A DNA stretch of 40,826 nt, taken from Sulfurovum sp. (GTDB taxonomy: Bacteria; Campylobacterota; Campylobacteria; Campylobacterales; Sulfurovaceae). The stretch lies in the NCBI GenBank assembly GCA_026982075.1, contig JALSHU010000100.1, forward strand, positions 1-40,826. Reading direction: 5' to 3'. The translations under genes were made by a program, and so were the position numbers. The number at the start of each line of letters is the position of its first letter. Position 1 is the stretch's first letter. The notes below the pieces were generated by a model, which was given only the letters and a program-made list of their open reading frames with translations, had not been told where the DNA came from and made no database searches. This document shows, piece after piece, positions 17,064-25,678 of the stretch.

Positions 17064-19163
17064 TTGATAAAGATACCTACACTAGATGGCATTAATCCAG
17101 AAGAAAAACGCAAAGAGATTCAAACATATTTTCAGTATTGTTATAAACGATATGAGTCTCTTTTTAATATCGTTAAACATGAACAAGCATACTTTAACAA
17201 GGCCGATCCCTTACGGCATCCAATTATCTTTTATTATGGGCATACAGCAACCTTTTTTATTAATAAATTCAAGTTAGCAAAGATGATTGATACACGTATT
17301 GATCCTCATTTAGAATCTATTTTTGCTGTAGGTGTAGATGAAATGTCTTGGGATGATTTGAATCAAAAGCATTATAGCTGGCCTACTGTAAACGAGACAC
17401 GAGACTATCGAAATAAAGTATATACGCTTGTGAATGAGGTAATAGCTACTCTCCCTATTGAATTACCTATTACAGAAGACTCCCCCTGGTGGGTAGTGAT
17501 GATGGGTATAGAACATGAAAATATACACCTTGAAACGTCTTCTGTACTTATTCGACAATTGCCTTTTGAGGAGATACAAGAAGATAAAAATTGGTTAGAG
17601 TGTAATATCTTTGATAAGGTGGTGGAAAATACGTTAATACCTGTTCCTGCAGGAACAGTCAGTCTAGGGAAACATAAAGATGCAAAACTTTTTGGATGGG
17701 ACAATGAATATGGAGAGCATCAAGTACATATTCCAGCATTTAAAGCGGCAAAATATCTTACTTCCAATGCTGAATATTTGGAGTTTGTGAATGATCAAGG
17801 GTATGAGAATGATATCTTTTGGTGTACTGAAGGCAAAGCTTGGAAAGAATATACAGATGCAAAAATTCCGCTGTTTTGGCGTAAAAAAGAAGCAGGCTTC
17901 TACTTACGTACATTAAGCCGTGAAATCCTACTTCCTTTAACGTGGCCTGTAGAAGTGAATCATTTAGAGGCTGCAGCATTTTGTAAGTGGAAGAGTATGC
18001 AAGAAAACAGAAAAATCACCTTACCAACAGAAGATGAATATGTTCGGCTCAGAGATGAGAGCAGGGTAATGACGTATTTGGAATGGAGTGCAAAAGAGGA
18101 GAATATTGCCAATATTAATTTAGAAAGGTATGCATCATCTGTTCCAGTAAATACCTATAAACATGGTGAATTTTATGATATTATAGGCAATGTATGGCAG
18201 TGGTCTCGTACTCCAATATACCCGTTTGAGGGGTTTAAAGTACATCCGATATATGATGATTTCACAGTGCCGACATTTGATGGAAAACATAATCTTATCA
18301 ATGGTGGTTCTTGGGTAAGTTGTGGTAACCTTGCTACACAAAATAGTCGATATGGGTTTAGAAGACATTTTTATCAACATGCAGGATTTAGATATGTACA
18401 GAGTAATTATGAAGAGAACATTGTGACAAATATATATAACACAGATACGGTGATCTCTCAATATTGTCATTTTGGTTGGGGTGAAAATACCTTAGGGGTA
18501 GAAAATTACCCTGCAACATGTGCGCGTTTGGCATTAGAGTATATGAAAGATAAACCTAAGAGAAAAGCATTAGATATAGGATGTGCTATAGGACGGAGTA
18601 CCTTTGAGCTTGCACGTGGGTTTGATGTGGTGATAGGGGTAGACTTTTCTGCACGTTTTGTACAAGAAGCACAGGTATTAAAAGAGAATGCAGTTCTACG
18701 CTACACGATGCCAACAGAAGGAGAATTAGAAAACTTTCATGAGGTCAATTTAAGTAAATTTGATTTGGATAATGAACGTGATAAAGTCTCTTTTTGGCAG
18801 GCAGATGCTTGCAACTTGAAACCGATATATAAAGAGTTTGACCTTATTTTTGGCGGTAACCTTATAGACAGACTGTATGATCCTAAAAAGTTTCTAGAGT
18901 CAGTAGGTGAACGTCTTAATGATAAGGGTATATTGATACTGACATCACCCTACACATGGCAAGAAGAATCTACACCGAAAGAAAAATGGATAGGTGGATA
19001 CAAAAAAGATGGTGAAAATGTATCTACATTGCAGGGACTTGAGGAGATACTAGGAAAAGAATTTACTCTTGTTGATACCAAAGATATACCTTTTGTGATA
19101 CAAGAAACAGCACGAAAACATCAATATACTATAGCACATATGACAGTTTGGCAAAAGAAATAG
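17064..19163 (+). CDS. ovoA: OvoA: 5-histidylcysteine sulfoxide synthase with methyltransferase domain
   Basis: 699 residues. Non-haem iron enzyme that joins cysteine to histidine, the first step of ovothiol synthesis. The DinB-like N-terminal domain gives the three-histidine iron site: GHTATFF (H60) and EHENIHLETS (H151, H155). The formylglycine-generating-enzyme-like domain follows (PVPAGTVSLGK, GNVWQWSRTPIYPFEGF, NGGSWVSCGNLATQ). The C-terminal 200 residues are a SAM methyltransferase with ALDIGCAIGRSTFELARG. That fusion distinguishes OvoA from EgtB and would carry out the final N-methylation. The start is a TTG with AAGGA 7 bases upstream. The next gene starts one base after its stop. Confidence 0.9.
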   Translation: MIKIPTLDGINPEEKRKEIQTYFQYCYKRYESLFNIVKHEQAYFNKADPLRHPIIFYYGHTATFFINKFKLAKMIDTRIDPHLESIFAVGVDEMSWDDLNQKHYSWPTVNETRDYRNKVYTLVNEVIATLPIELPITEDSPWWVVMMGIEHENIHLETSSVLIRQLPFEEIQEDKNWLECNIFDKVVENTLIPVPAGTVSLGKHKDAKLFGWDNEYGEHQVHIPAFKAAKYLTSNAEYLEFVNDQGYENDIFWCTEGKAWKEYTDAKIPLFWRKKEAGFYLRTLSREILLPLTWPVEVNHLEAAAFCKWKSMQENRKITLPTEDEYVRLRDESRVMTYLEWSAKEENIANINLERYASSVPVNTYKHGEFYDIIGNVWQWSRTPIYPFEGFKVHPIYDDFTVPTFDGKHNLINGGSWVSCGNLATQNSRYGFRRHFYQHAGFRYVQSNYEENIVTNIYNTDTVISQYCHFGWGENTLGVENYPATCARLALEYMKDKPKRKALDIGCAIGRSTFELARGFDVVIGVDFSARFVQEAQVLKENAVLRYTMPTEGELENFHEVNLSKFDLDNERDKVSFWQADACNLKPIYKEFDLIFGGNLIDRLYDPKKFLESVGERLNDKGILILTSPYTWQEESTPKEKWIGGYKKDGENVSTLQGLEEILGKEFTLVDTKDIPFVIQETARKHQYTIAHMTVWQKK

Positions 19164-19164
19164 T

Positions 19165-20319
19165 ATGATTCAATCTATAGATAGAAAGGGTACTTTTACC
19201 ACAAAATATGATGACACCATCAAAAAATTTGGTACGGATGATTTGTTACCATTGTGGGTTGCAGATATGGATTTGGCATCACCTCAGTGTGTGCAGGAGA
19301 CATTGAAAAAAAGAGCAGCGCATCCTATTTATGGATATACGGTCTACCCAGATGCCTATTATCTGGCGATACAAACATGGATGAAAACCCGTTTTAATTG
19401 GGAAATAGATATAGCGTGGATTGTCCCATGTTATGGGGTAGTACCTTCACTTAATTTTGCGATTACAGCGTACAGTGAAGAAGGAGATGCGGTGATTATC
19501 CAAACACCTTTATATCCTCCATTTAAAAGCTCAATTAAGCATAAAAACAGAAGAGTTTTAGACAATACATTGGTCTATAAAGAGGGATACTATAGCATTG
19601 ATTTTGATGATTTTGAAGCCAAAGCTAAAAAAGCTAAGTTATTTTTACTCTGTTCACCACATAACCCTACTTCACGTGTTTGGGATAAAGAAGAGTTAGA
19701 ACAGATGATAGAGATATGTTTAAAACATGATGTAGTCATCATTTCAGATGAGATACATGCAGATCTTGTGTATCAAAAAATATATTTTTCTCTTGGAAGT
19801 TTTGACAAGATAATGGATAAGTGTGTCATTTTAAATGCACCATCCAAAACATTTAATATTGCAGGTCTCAATACTTCTTTTGCTATCATCCCTGATATAA
19901 GTCTGAGAAAATCTTTTATAATTGAACAAAACAAGTCAGGTATTACCAATGGAAATCCTTTTGGCATAGAAGCACTTATCTCTGCGTACACGGATGGTGC
20001 ATTATGGCTAGATACATTAAAAGAATATTTGGTATCCAATATAAGAGATGTTGAAACTTTTTTAAAAAAGCATCATATCCCTATTTATGTTGTGCCCACA
20101 GAAGCTACATTCTTGATGTGGCTTGACTGCAAAGAACTACACTTATCACATGAGGAATTACTAGAATTCTTTTTTTATGGAGCGAAGCTTGGATTGAATG
20201 ATGGCAAAAGTTTTTCAGATGCGGGAGAAGGATTTATGCGGTTAAATATAGGTACAAGTAAAGAAGTACTTGAAAAGGCCTTAGCCCAATTATTGATAGC
20301 TTATAAGGAAATAGCTTGA
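19165..20319 (+). CDS. MalY/PatB-type PLP C-S lyase, probably OvoB
   Basis: 384 residues of fold-type I PLP enzyme in the MalY/PatB C-S lyase group. LLPLWVADMDLASP near the N-terminus is the PatB/MalY signature. Further motifs are HPIYGYTVYP, CSPHNPTSRVW, ISDEIHADLVY, NAPSKTFNIAGLNTSF with the PLP lysine, and FMRLNIGTS with the carboxylate-binding Arg. In annotation pipelines it would be called cystathionine beta-lyase. Here it starts one base after ovoA. Ovothiol synthesis needs a PLP C-S lyase (OvoB) to cleave the histidylcysteine sulfoxide made by OvoA, so OvoB is the better assignment. A general cystathionine beta-lyase remains possible. Confidence 0.85.
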   Translation: MIQSIDRKGTFTTKYDDTIKKFGTDDLLPLWVADMDLASPQCVQETLKKRAAHPIYGYTVYPDAYYLAIQTWMKTRFNWEIDIAWIVPCYGVVPSLNFAITAYSEEGDAVIIQTPLYPPFKSSIKHKNRRVLDNTLVYKEGYYSIDFDDFEAKAKKAKLFLLCSPHNPTSRVWDKEELEQMIEICLKHDVVIISDEIHADLVYQKIYFSLGSFDKIMDKCVILNAPSKTFNIAGLNTSFAIIPDISLRKSFIIEQNKSGITNGNPFGIEALISAYTDGALWLDTLKEYLVSNIRDVETFLKKHHIPIYVVPTEATFLMWLDCKELHLSHEELLEFFFYGAKLGLNDGKSFSDAGEGFMRLNIGTSKEVLEKALAQLLIAYKEIA

Positions 20320-22010
20320 AAAGTCTTATAGTTTATATACTGCTTTCAGTGTATATATACGCTTTGCCCCAAGGTATAAACACTTTGATACAAAAATCAG
20401 GCATTCCCCAAAAGGATATTAGTATTTATATTAAAGAAGTAGGAAAGGGAGGTCGGGTTATTGCTTCTTTGAATGCGGAACAGACACGTACACCAGCTTC
20501 AGTTATTAAGGTATTAACGACATATGCAGCATTATTGAAATTGGGATTTCATTACCGTTGGCCAACGAAGTTTTATTATACTGGTAATATACGTTCAGGT
20601 GTACTTTATGGGGACTTACTGGTTAAAGGGTTTGGTGATCCTACATTAAATGATAAAGACCTTGATAAAATAGTTTCGTATATTCGTGCAGAAGGTATAC
20701 GTAAAATCACAGGTAATATTATCATAGATAGAAGCTACTTTAGGGTAGGCACAAAAAATAATTCAGGGTTTGATGAACATACCTACAGTGCTTATAATGC
20801 CATGCCAGATGCGATGATGTTTAACGAACGGATTAGCACAGTTTGTGTAACCCCTAACAAAAACAATGTCTATAAAAAAGGTGCAGATGAGAGTTATAAA
20901 GTTATCAATAAACTCCAACGTGTGAATAAACCCTGCAAAGGTAGATATTCTTGGCCAGGAGTAAGGATTGATAAAAGTCAAGCTGTGCCTACTTTGTTGT
21001 TACAGGGTAAAATTTCAAAACGATGTGGTAAACGCAATATCTGTAAAGTGATAACCAAACCTTACAAATCATTTTATTATGCCTTAAAGGATAAGTTGAA
21101 AAAAAAAGGTATACATGTAAGAGGCTCTTTACGTCTTAGAAAAATACCACAGCACAGGGCAAAAGAACTCTTTACTTATTATTCTAAATCTTTAGAAAGA
21201 ATAGTCTCTAAGACAGCTAAAAAAAGTAATAACCTTTATGCAAGGCATCTTTTACTGCTTTTAGGTGCAAAAGTATATGGTGCTCCTACAACAGTTAATA
21301 AGGGTAGAAAAGCGATTGTCAAGATTTTAAAAAACTATGGTGCTTTAAGCAAGGGAACTCTTAAAATAGATAATGGCAGTGGATTGTCACGTTCTGCAAA
21401 ATTATCTGCAAAGATTTTGGCAGATGTATATGATAATGCTTATATGCGGTATGGACAAAGATGGATGAATACACTTTCTATTGCTGGGATTGATGGAACC
21501 ATAAAAAAGCGTTTTAGAGGAACCATTGTTAAAAATAGAGCCTGGATGAAAACTGGGACATTGAAACGTGTTAAAAATATAGGTGGATATGTCAAAAGCA
21601 AACAAGGCAGACTTTATACAACTGTGATATTGGTACAGACAAACAAAGGCAGATGGAAAGCTGCTAAACTTCAAAATGATATTATGAAGTGGCTTGTAAA
21701 ATATAAAAGTACAACAAGAATCCAGCCAACACAGACACAAAACACACAGTCCACCTTATGGGAGATGGAAACCACTTTACCTAAAAATATTTCAAATGAA
21801 AGATATTATGTCCAAACCGGCATGTTTAAATCAAAACCAAGCAAAATATATTTACAGAAAATAGAACACCTTGGATTACCCTATAAAGTACAATATTCAC
21901 AAAATTATAAAGTCTATATAGGTGCTTACAGTCAAGAGAAAGATGCAAGAAGGGTTTTAAAACAAGTACGTAAACATGTAAATAAAGGTGCTTTTATCGT
22001 CAAAATGTAG
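20316..22010 (+). CDS. PBP4-type D-Ala-D-Ala carboxypeptidase/endopeptidase with C-terminal SPOR domain
   Basis: 564 residues. A signal peptide (about 1-16) is followed by a peptidase S13 (DacB/PBP4) domain. The active-site SxxK is PASVIKVLTTY (S62, K65). KKSNNLYARHLL is the SxN motif, KIDNGSGLSR is typical of S13, and WMKTGTLKRV is the KTG box. After a Thr/Gln-rich linker, residues about 496-564 are a SPOR domain (RYYVQTGMFKSK, KVYIGAYSQEKDARRVL), which binds glycan strands stripped of peptides at division sites. It should trim or cleave peptidoglycan cross-links at the septum. The TTG start overlaps the lyase stop, with AAGGA 6 bases upstream. The middle is unusually basic. Confidence 0.85.
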   Translation: MKSLIVYILLSVYIYALPQGINTLIQKSGIPQKDISIYIKEVGKGGRVIASLNAEQTRTPASVIKVLTTYAALLKLGFHYRWPTKFYYTGNIRSGVLYGDLLVKGFGDPTLNDKDLDKIVSYIRAEGIRKITGNIIIDRSYFRVGTKNNSGFDEHTYSAYNAMPDAMMFNERISTVCVTPNKNNVYKKGADESYKVINKLQRVNKPCKGRYSWPGVRIDKSQAVPTLLLQGKISKRCGKRNICKVITKPYKSFYYALKDKLKKKGIHVRGSLRLRKIPQHRAKELFTYYSKSLERIVSKTAKKSNNLYARHLLLLLGAKVYGAPTTVNKGRKAIVKILKNYGALSKGTLKIDNGSGLSRSAKLSAKILADVYDNAYMRYGQRWMNTLSIAGIDGTIKKRFRGTIVKNRAWMKTGTLKRVKNIGGYVKSKQGRLYTTVILVQTNKGRWKAAKLQNDIMKWLVKYKSTTRIQPTQTQNTQSTLWEMETTLPKNISNERYYVQTGMFKSKPSKIYLQKIEHLGLPYKVQYSQNYKVYIGAYSQEKDARRVLKQVRKHVNKGAFIVKM

Positions 22011-22052
22011 TATGCTTTTCCGCATAACTGGTCATTTCAACATATTTTTTTT

Positions 22053-22074
22053 CTTAAATATGCTCTTATTTAAG
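22053..22074. terminator. Perfect 8-bp inverted repeat after the PBP4-SPOR gene
   Basis: CTTAAATA (22053-22060) and TATTTAAG (22067-22074) flank a 6-base loop, 43 bases past the stop at 22010. The stem is AT-rich and no clean U-run follows, so it is at best a weak terminator; it could instead be an operator for the gene at 22127. The rest of the 116-base gap shows nothing further. Confidence 0.35.
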
Positions 22075-22126
22075 CCATAATATTTTTATATACTTCAATT
22101 GAAACTTAGTATTTCAGGAGTGTATA

Positions 22127-22555
22127 ATGGTTTTATTTAAAACAAGAAAACAAAAACATATCATTGAAGATGAAATTTATGTTTTACTCGAACATTTTAC
22201 AGATGCATCATTGAAGATGCCTATGTATAGGATTCATGATTTGTTTAAGTGCACAAATTGTTATCCTTTGATTTTTGGTTATTTTTTGGGTGCTATGGAT
22301 TATATCATTGAGTATAAGAATATAGATAGTATAGATGCAAAAAAACTTTTTAAAGTCTATTTATCAATAACTTTTACAAATGAAGATATGGGAAATGCAA
22401 ATGATTTATATGAAATGTGTAAAGATTTAAATACATCAGAGAAAGGAAGAAAATATATGTTTATAGGAAGAATGGCATTTAAAAAGTGGTTAGAAAATCA
22501 ACCAGAAATCGTTTCTGATTTAAATCGTATGTTATATGATGCTTATATAAGGTAA
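22127..22555 (+). CDS. Unknown soluble protein
   Basis: 142 residues, no signal peptide or membrane helix, mixed helical with aromatic residues (FKCTNCYPLIFGYFLGAMDY). A CxxC occurs in that stretch (KCTNC), a lone pair that could bind metal or be incidental. CAGGAG stands 7 bases before the ATG, so translation is likely. The DNA is AT-rich even for this window. It stands between an operon end and dapC with its own spacing on both sides, so it may be a single-gene unit. I do not recognise a family. Confidence 0.65.
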   Translation: MVLFKTRKQKHIIEDEIYVLLEHFTDASLKMPMYRIHDLFKCTNCYPLIFGYFLGAMDYIIEYKNIDSIDAKKLFKVYLSITFTNEDMGNANDLYEMCKDLNTSEKGRKYMFIGRMAFKKWLENQPEIVSDLNRMLYDAYIR

Positions 22556-22586
22556 AGGATGGTTTAAAACTTAACTTCAAGTACGC

Positions 22587-22592
22587 TATAAT
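22587..22592 (+). promoter_or_regulatory. -10 element for the dapC-murC operon
   Basis: TATAAT in the 58-base gap, 21 bases before the dapC ATG, would give a leader of roughly 15 bases containing AGGG as the ribosome site. No good -35 is seen. Confidence 0.4.
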
Positions 22593-22613
22593 CCTTAAAA
22601 AATTAGGGCAACA

Positions 22614-23741
22614 ATGCACTTTGAAACCTATCCCTTTGAAAAACTCAACACTCTACTGCATAGTATCACACCAAATAGTGATTACACATCTCTCTCCTTA
22701 ACTATAGGGGAACCGCAGTTTGCAACACCTAAGTTCATACTTGAAGCATTAAACAAGCATACAACATTGTTAAACAAGTACCCTAAAACCATAGGTGAAA
22801 ATGTTTTACGTGATGCGATGCTAAAGTACAATATTGAACGTTTTAATCTTATGTTAGATAACACACAAATTATCCCTACTTTTGGTACACGTGAAGTGCT
22901 TTTTAATTTTCCACAGTTTTTACTGCATGATGTTGAAAATCCAGTGATGGTCTTTCCAAATCCTTTTTACCAGATTTATGAAGGGGCAGCAAAAGCATGC
23001 AGGGCGGAGGTTATTTACTTAAACCTAAATGCATCGAATGATTTTCAGCCTGAAATTGATGAGCTATCGTTAGCCAAAGCAGATTTTGTGATACTCAATT
23101 CTCCTAATAATCCTACAAGCTCAGTCATGCAAATGGATGACTTGAAAAAATGGGTAGAGCTTGCGTTGAAACATGATTTTGTTTTGCTCAATGATGAGTG
23201 TTATGCAGATTTGTATCTAGACAAACCTCTCCCTTCGTTACTAAATGCAAGTATAGAAGTAGGGAATAAAGCGTTTAAAAATATTTTAGTCATCAATTCT
23301 GTCTCAAAACGTTCAAGTGCCCCTGGGCTGCGTTCGGGCTTCATTGCAGGGGATGCTGACATCCTTAGGGAGTATATGGTATACAGAACATATGTTGGTT
23401 GTGCTTCCCCACTGCCTCTTCAACATGCAGCTGCAGCAGCATGGGCAGATCAGCAGCATGTAACGCTATTTAGAGAAAAATATAAAAAGAATTTTGCTGT
23501 TGCCAAAGATATATTGGGTGTAGCGTCACCAGAAGCCACTTTTTATATCTGGTTACGAGTAGATGATGAGATAGCATTTACCATGAAGCTGTACCAAGAG
23601 TATAACCTTAAGGTAATCCCTGGTTCATTTTTGGGACGTGATGGCGAAGGTAAAGGGTATGTAAGGCTTGCTCTTGTGTATGAAGAAATGTTAACAAAAG
23701 AAGCGTTGACAAGAATTAAATTATGTTTGGAGAATCAGTAG
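22614..23741 (+). CDS. dapC: Succinyldiaminopimelate aminotransferase (DapC type)
   Basis: 375 residues of fold-type I aminotransferase: SLTIGEPQFATP at the N-terminus, NSPNNPTSSVM, LLNDECYADLY, NSVSKRSSAPGLRSGF with the PLP lysine, and YVRLALVY with the carboxylate Arg. The RSSAPGLRSGF variant and the downstream murC point to DapC, which makes N-succinyl-LL-diaminopimelate for lysine and peptidoglycan. Other class I aminotransferases are possible from sequence alone. The stop overlaps the next start. Confidence 0.85.
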   Translation: MHFETYPFEKLNTLLHSITPNSDYTSLSLTIGEPQFATPKFILEALNKHTTLLNKYPKTIGENVLRDAMLKYNIERFNLMLDNTQIIPTFGTREVLFNFPQFLLHDVENPVMVFPNPFYQIYEGAAKACRAEVIYLNLNASNDFQPEIDELSLAKADFVILNSPNNPTSSVMQMDDLKKWVELALKHDFVLLNDECYADLYLDKPLPSLLNASIEVGNKAFKNILVINSVSKRSSAPGLRSGFIAGDADILREYMVYRTYVGCASPLPLQHAAAAAWADQQHVTLFREKYKKNFAVAKDILGVASPEATFYIWLRVDDEIAFTMKLYQEYNLKVIPGSFLGRDGEGKGYVRLALVYEEMLTKEALTRIKLCLENQ

Positions 23742-24343
23742 TGCAAACACCAGAAATACATGTAGAAGAATTAAAAAAAGATGAGGAATTTCTAGCCAAT
23801 ATTAAGCGCTTGGAAGAGGAGTGTAAAAAGGAGCAGAGTATTTCAAAAGGATATCAGTTACTTGATGCACAGCTTATCATAGAAGCACCAGAAGAGGAAA
23901 TCAATGAAATTTTTACATTCATAGTCAATAATGCATTTGACAGACTAGCAGAAAAACTTACCAATAGGCAGACATTTAAGATGGAAGAGGAAGAAGATAA
24001 GGCAGCTGCAAGAGCGATATATGAGCATGGTATGCAGCGATATAGTGAAAATGATCAAAAAGGTGCTAAAGAGATTTTTCTTATATTGAGTCACAGTATG
24101 GACAAACATGCCTTGAAGGATGCGATGTTGTTACATGCAGCAGTTGTCATAGCAGGTAAAAGTTTTGATGAATTTATAGATACTATTGTGGATGTCAGTA
24201 AAGTAGATGAGAATGATCCTTTGGCATTTTTTGTACAAACTTTTACTTATTCTGTTACTGAAATGTTTGACATATTTGCAAAAGAGGTAGAAGAAGCCAG
24301 AGAAGAGATACGTGTTTTTGCACAATCACAGGAGTCTTCATGA
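23741..24343 (+). CDS. Unknown acidic protein between dapC and murC
   Basis: About 200 residues, acidic and almost wholly helical, with a coiled-coil-like N-terminus (KRLEEECKKE) and a TPR-like central part (AIYEHGMQRYSENDQKGAKE). No signal peptide or membrane segment. I prefer the GTG at 23741, which overlaps the dapC stop by one base and has GGAG about 8 bases upstream. An in-frame ATG at 23723 would add six residues without a ribosome site. It ends in an ATGA overlap with murC. The placement suggests a cytoplasmic role linked to peptidoglycan precursor synthesis, but that is only inference from position. Confidence 0.75.
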   Translation: MQTPEIHVEELKKDEEFLANIKRLEEECKKEQSISKGYQLLDAQLIIEAPEEEINEIFTFIVNNAFDRLAEKLTNRQTFKMEEEEDKAAARAIYEHGMQRYSENDQKGAKEIFLILSHSMDKHALKDAMLLHAAVVIAGKSFDEFIDTIVDVSKVDENDPLAFFVQTFTYSVTEMFDIFAKEVEEAREEIRVFAQSQESS

Positions 24344-25656
24344 AAAAAATACATTTTATAGGTATTGGGGGCATAGGGCTTTCAGCTTTGGCAAAGTTTT
24401 TACATAATGATGGACATAAAATATCAGGTTCGGATATCAAGCAAACAGAAATTACCAATGACCTAGCAACCAATTTTGATGCTAAAATTACCATTCCTCA
24501 TCATGCAGATGCGGTTGAGGGTGTAGACAAGGTTATCTATTCAGCAGCAGTACGTCCTAATAATCCTGAATATCAAAGGGCAAAAGAATTGGGTATAGAA
24601 CTGTTATCCCGTAAAGAAGCATTAAAGTCTATATTGGGAGATAAAGAGGTCTATGCAGTAGGAGGTGCACATGGAAAGAGTACGACTTCGGCGATGCTCT
24701 CTTCCATTATCCCTGAGTCCAATGCATTGATAGGGGCAATTAGTAAAGAGTTTGGATCAAATGTCCGAAGTTTCCCTAACAATAAAGTAGTGTTTGAAGC
24801 AGATGAAAGTGATGAGAGCTTTTTGAATTCTAATCCTCATCTTGCCATTGTAACCAATGTTGAACCTGAACATATGGAATATTATGAATATGATGAAGAG
24901 CGTTTTTACAATGCCTATAGAAATTTCATAAAACTTGCCAAAATACGTGTGATCAATGCAGAAGATACATTCCTTGCTTCTCTTGAACTCGAAAGTATAA
25001 AACTGTACCCAAGTAAAGATATAAAAAATATTGAATTTGTTTTAGTAGATGGAGAACCACATACAAAGTTTGCACTGTTGGATTTAGGTGTGTTTGAGGT
25101 TTTTGGTTTTGGAAACCATATCGCACTTGATGCGGCATTGGCCATATTGGCAGCATTAGAACTGGGAGAGCAGATAGAGGATATAAGAAACAATCTTTTA
25201 CATTATAAAGGTATTAAGAAGCGTTTTGATATTGTGCAAAATCAAGAGCAATGTGTGGTTATTGATGATTATGGACATCACCCTACAGAGATAAAAGTGA
25301 CGATGCAGTCACTACAGGCTTACAAAAGCCTCCGAACATTTACAAAACTCAATGTAATTTGGCAACCGCATAAATACTCAAGAACGATGGATAATTTACA
25401 AGGGTTTGTAGAGTGTTTTGAAGGGGTAGATGAATTGGTTATTTTACCTATTTGGGCAGCTGGAGAGATAGAGGTAGATATCGATTTAAAAGGTGCATTT
25501 TCACGCTATAAACTTATTATGGCAGATAGTATCACCAAAGAAGATGGTATTGTCAAAGTGTTAAAAGATGGACATGTTATACAAGAATACGGTGATGGGC
25601 TCATTACAGCTTTTGGAGCAGGAGACATCACGTATCAGATACGAGGGGAATCATAA
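24340..25656 (+). CDS. murC: UDP-N-acetylmuramate--L-alanine ligase
   Basis: 438 residues. Adds L-alanine to UDP-MurNAc, the first amino acid of the peptidoglycan stem. HFIGIGGIGLSALAKFL is the N-terminal UDP-binding loop and GSDIKQTEITN follows. VGGAHGKSTTSAML (about 107-120) is the ATP P-loop, slightly changed from the usual GTHGKTTT. FEADESDESFL, TNVEPEHMEYY, IDDYGHHPTEIK and WQPHKYSRT are all conserved Mur ligase motifs. Its length is slightly below the E. coli enzyme. The ATGA overlap with the upstream gene shows it is translated from the dapC operon. Confidence 0.96.
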   Translation: MKKIHFIGIGGIGLSALAKFLHNDGHKISGSDIKQTEITNDLATNFDAKITIPHHADAVEGVDKVIYSAAVRPNNPEYQRAKELGIELLSRKEALKSILGDKEVYAVGGAHGKSTTSAMLSSIIPESNALIGAISKEFGSNVRSFPNNKVVFEADESDESFLNSNPHLAIVTNVEPEHMEYYEYDEERFYNAYRNFIKLAKIRVINAEDTFLASLELESIKLYPSKDIKNIEFVLVDGEPHTKFALLDLGVFEVFGFGNHIALDAALAILAALELGEQIEDIRNNLLHYKGIKKRFDIVQNQEQCVVIDDYGHHPTEIKVTMQSLQAYKSLRTFTKLNVIWQPHKYSRTMDNLQGFVECFEGVDELVILPIWAAGEIEVDIDLKGAFSRYKLIMADSITKEDGIVKVLKDGHVIQEYGDGLITAFGAGDITYQIRGES

Positions 25657-25678
25657 TATATCAAAGGAGGGGGAAGAA

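Noticed and set aside
25568-25678. 37-codon upstream extension of the DUF481 gene into murC
   Set aside because: The strong AAAGGAGG and the signal peptide both point to the ATG at 25679.
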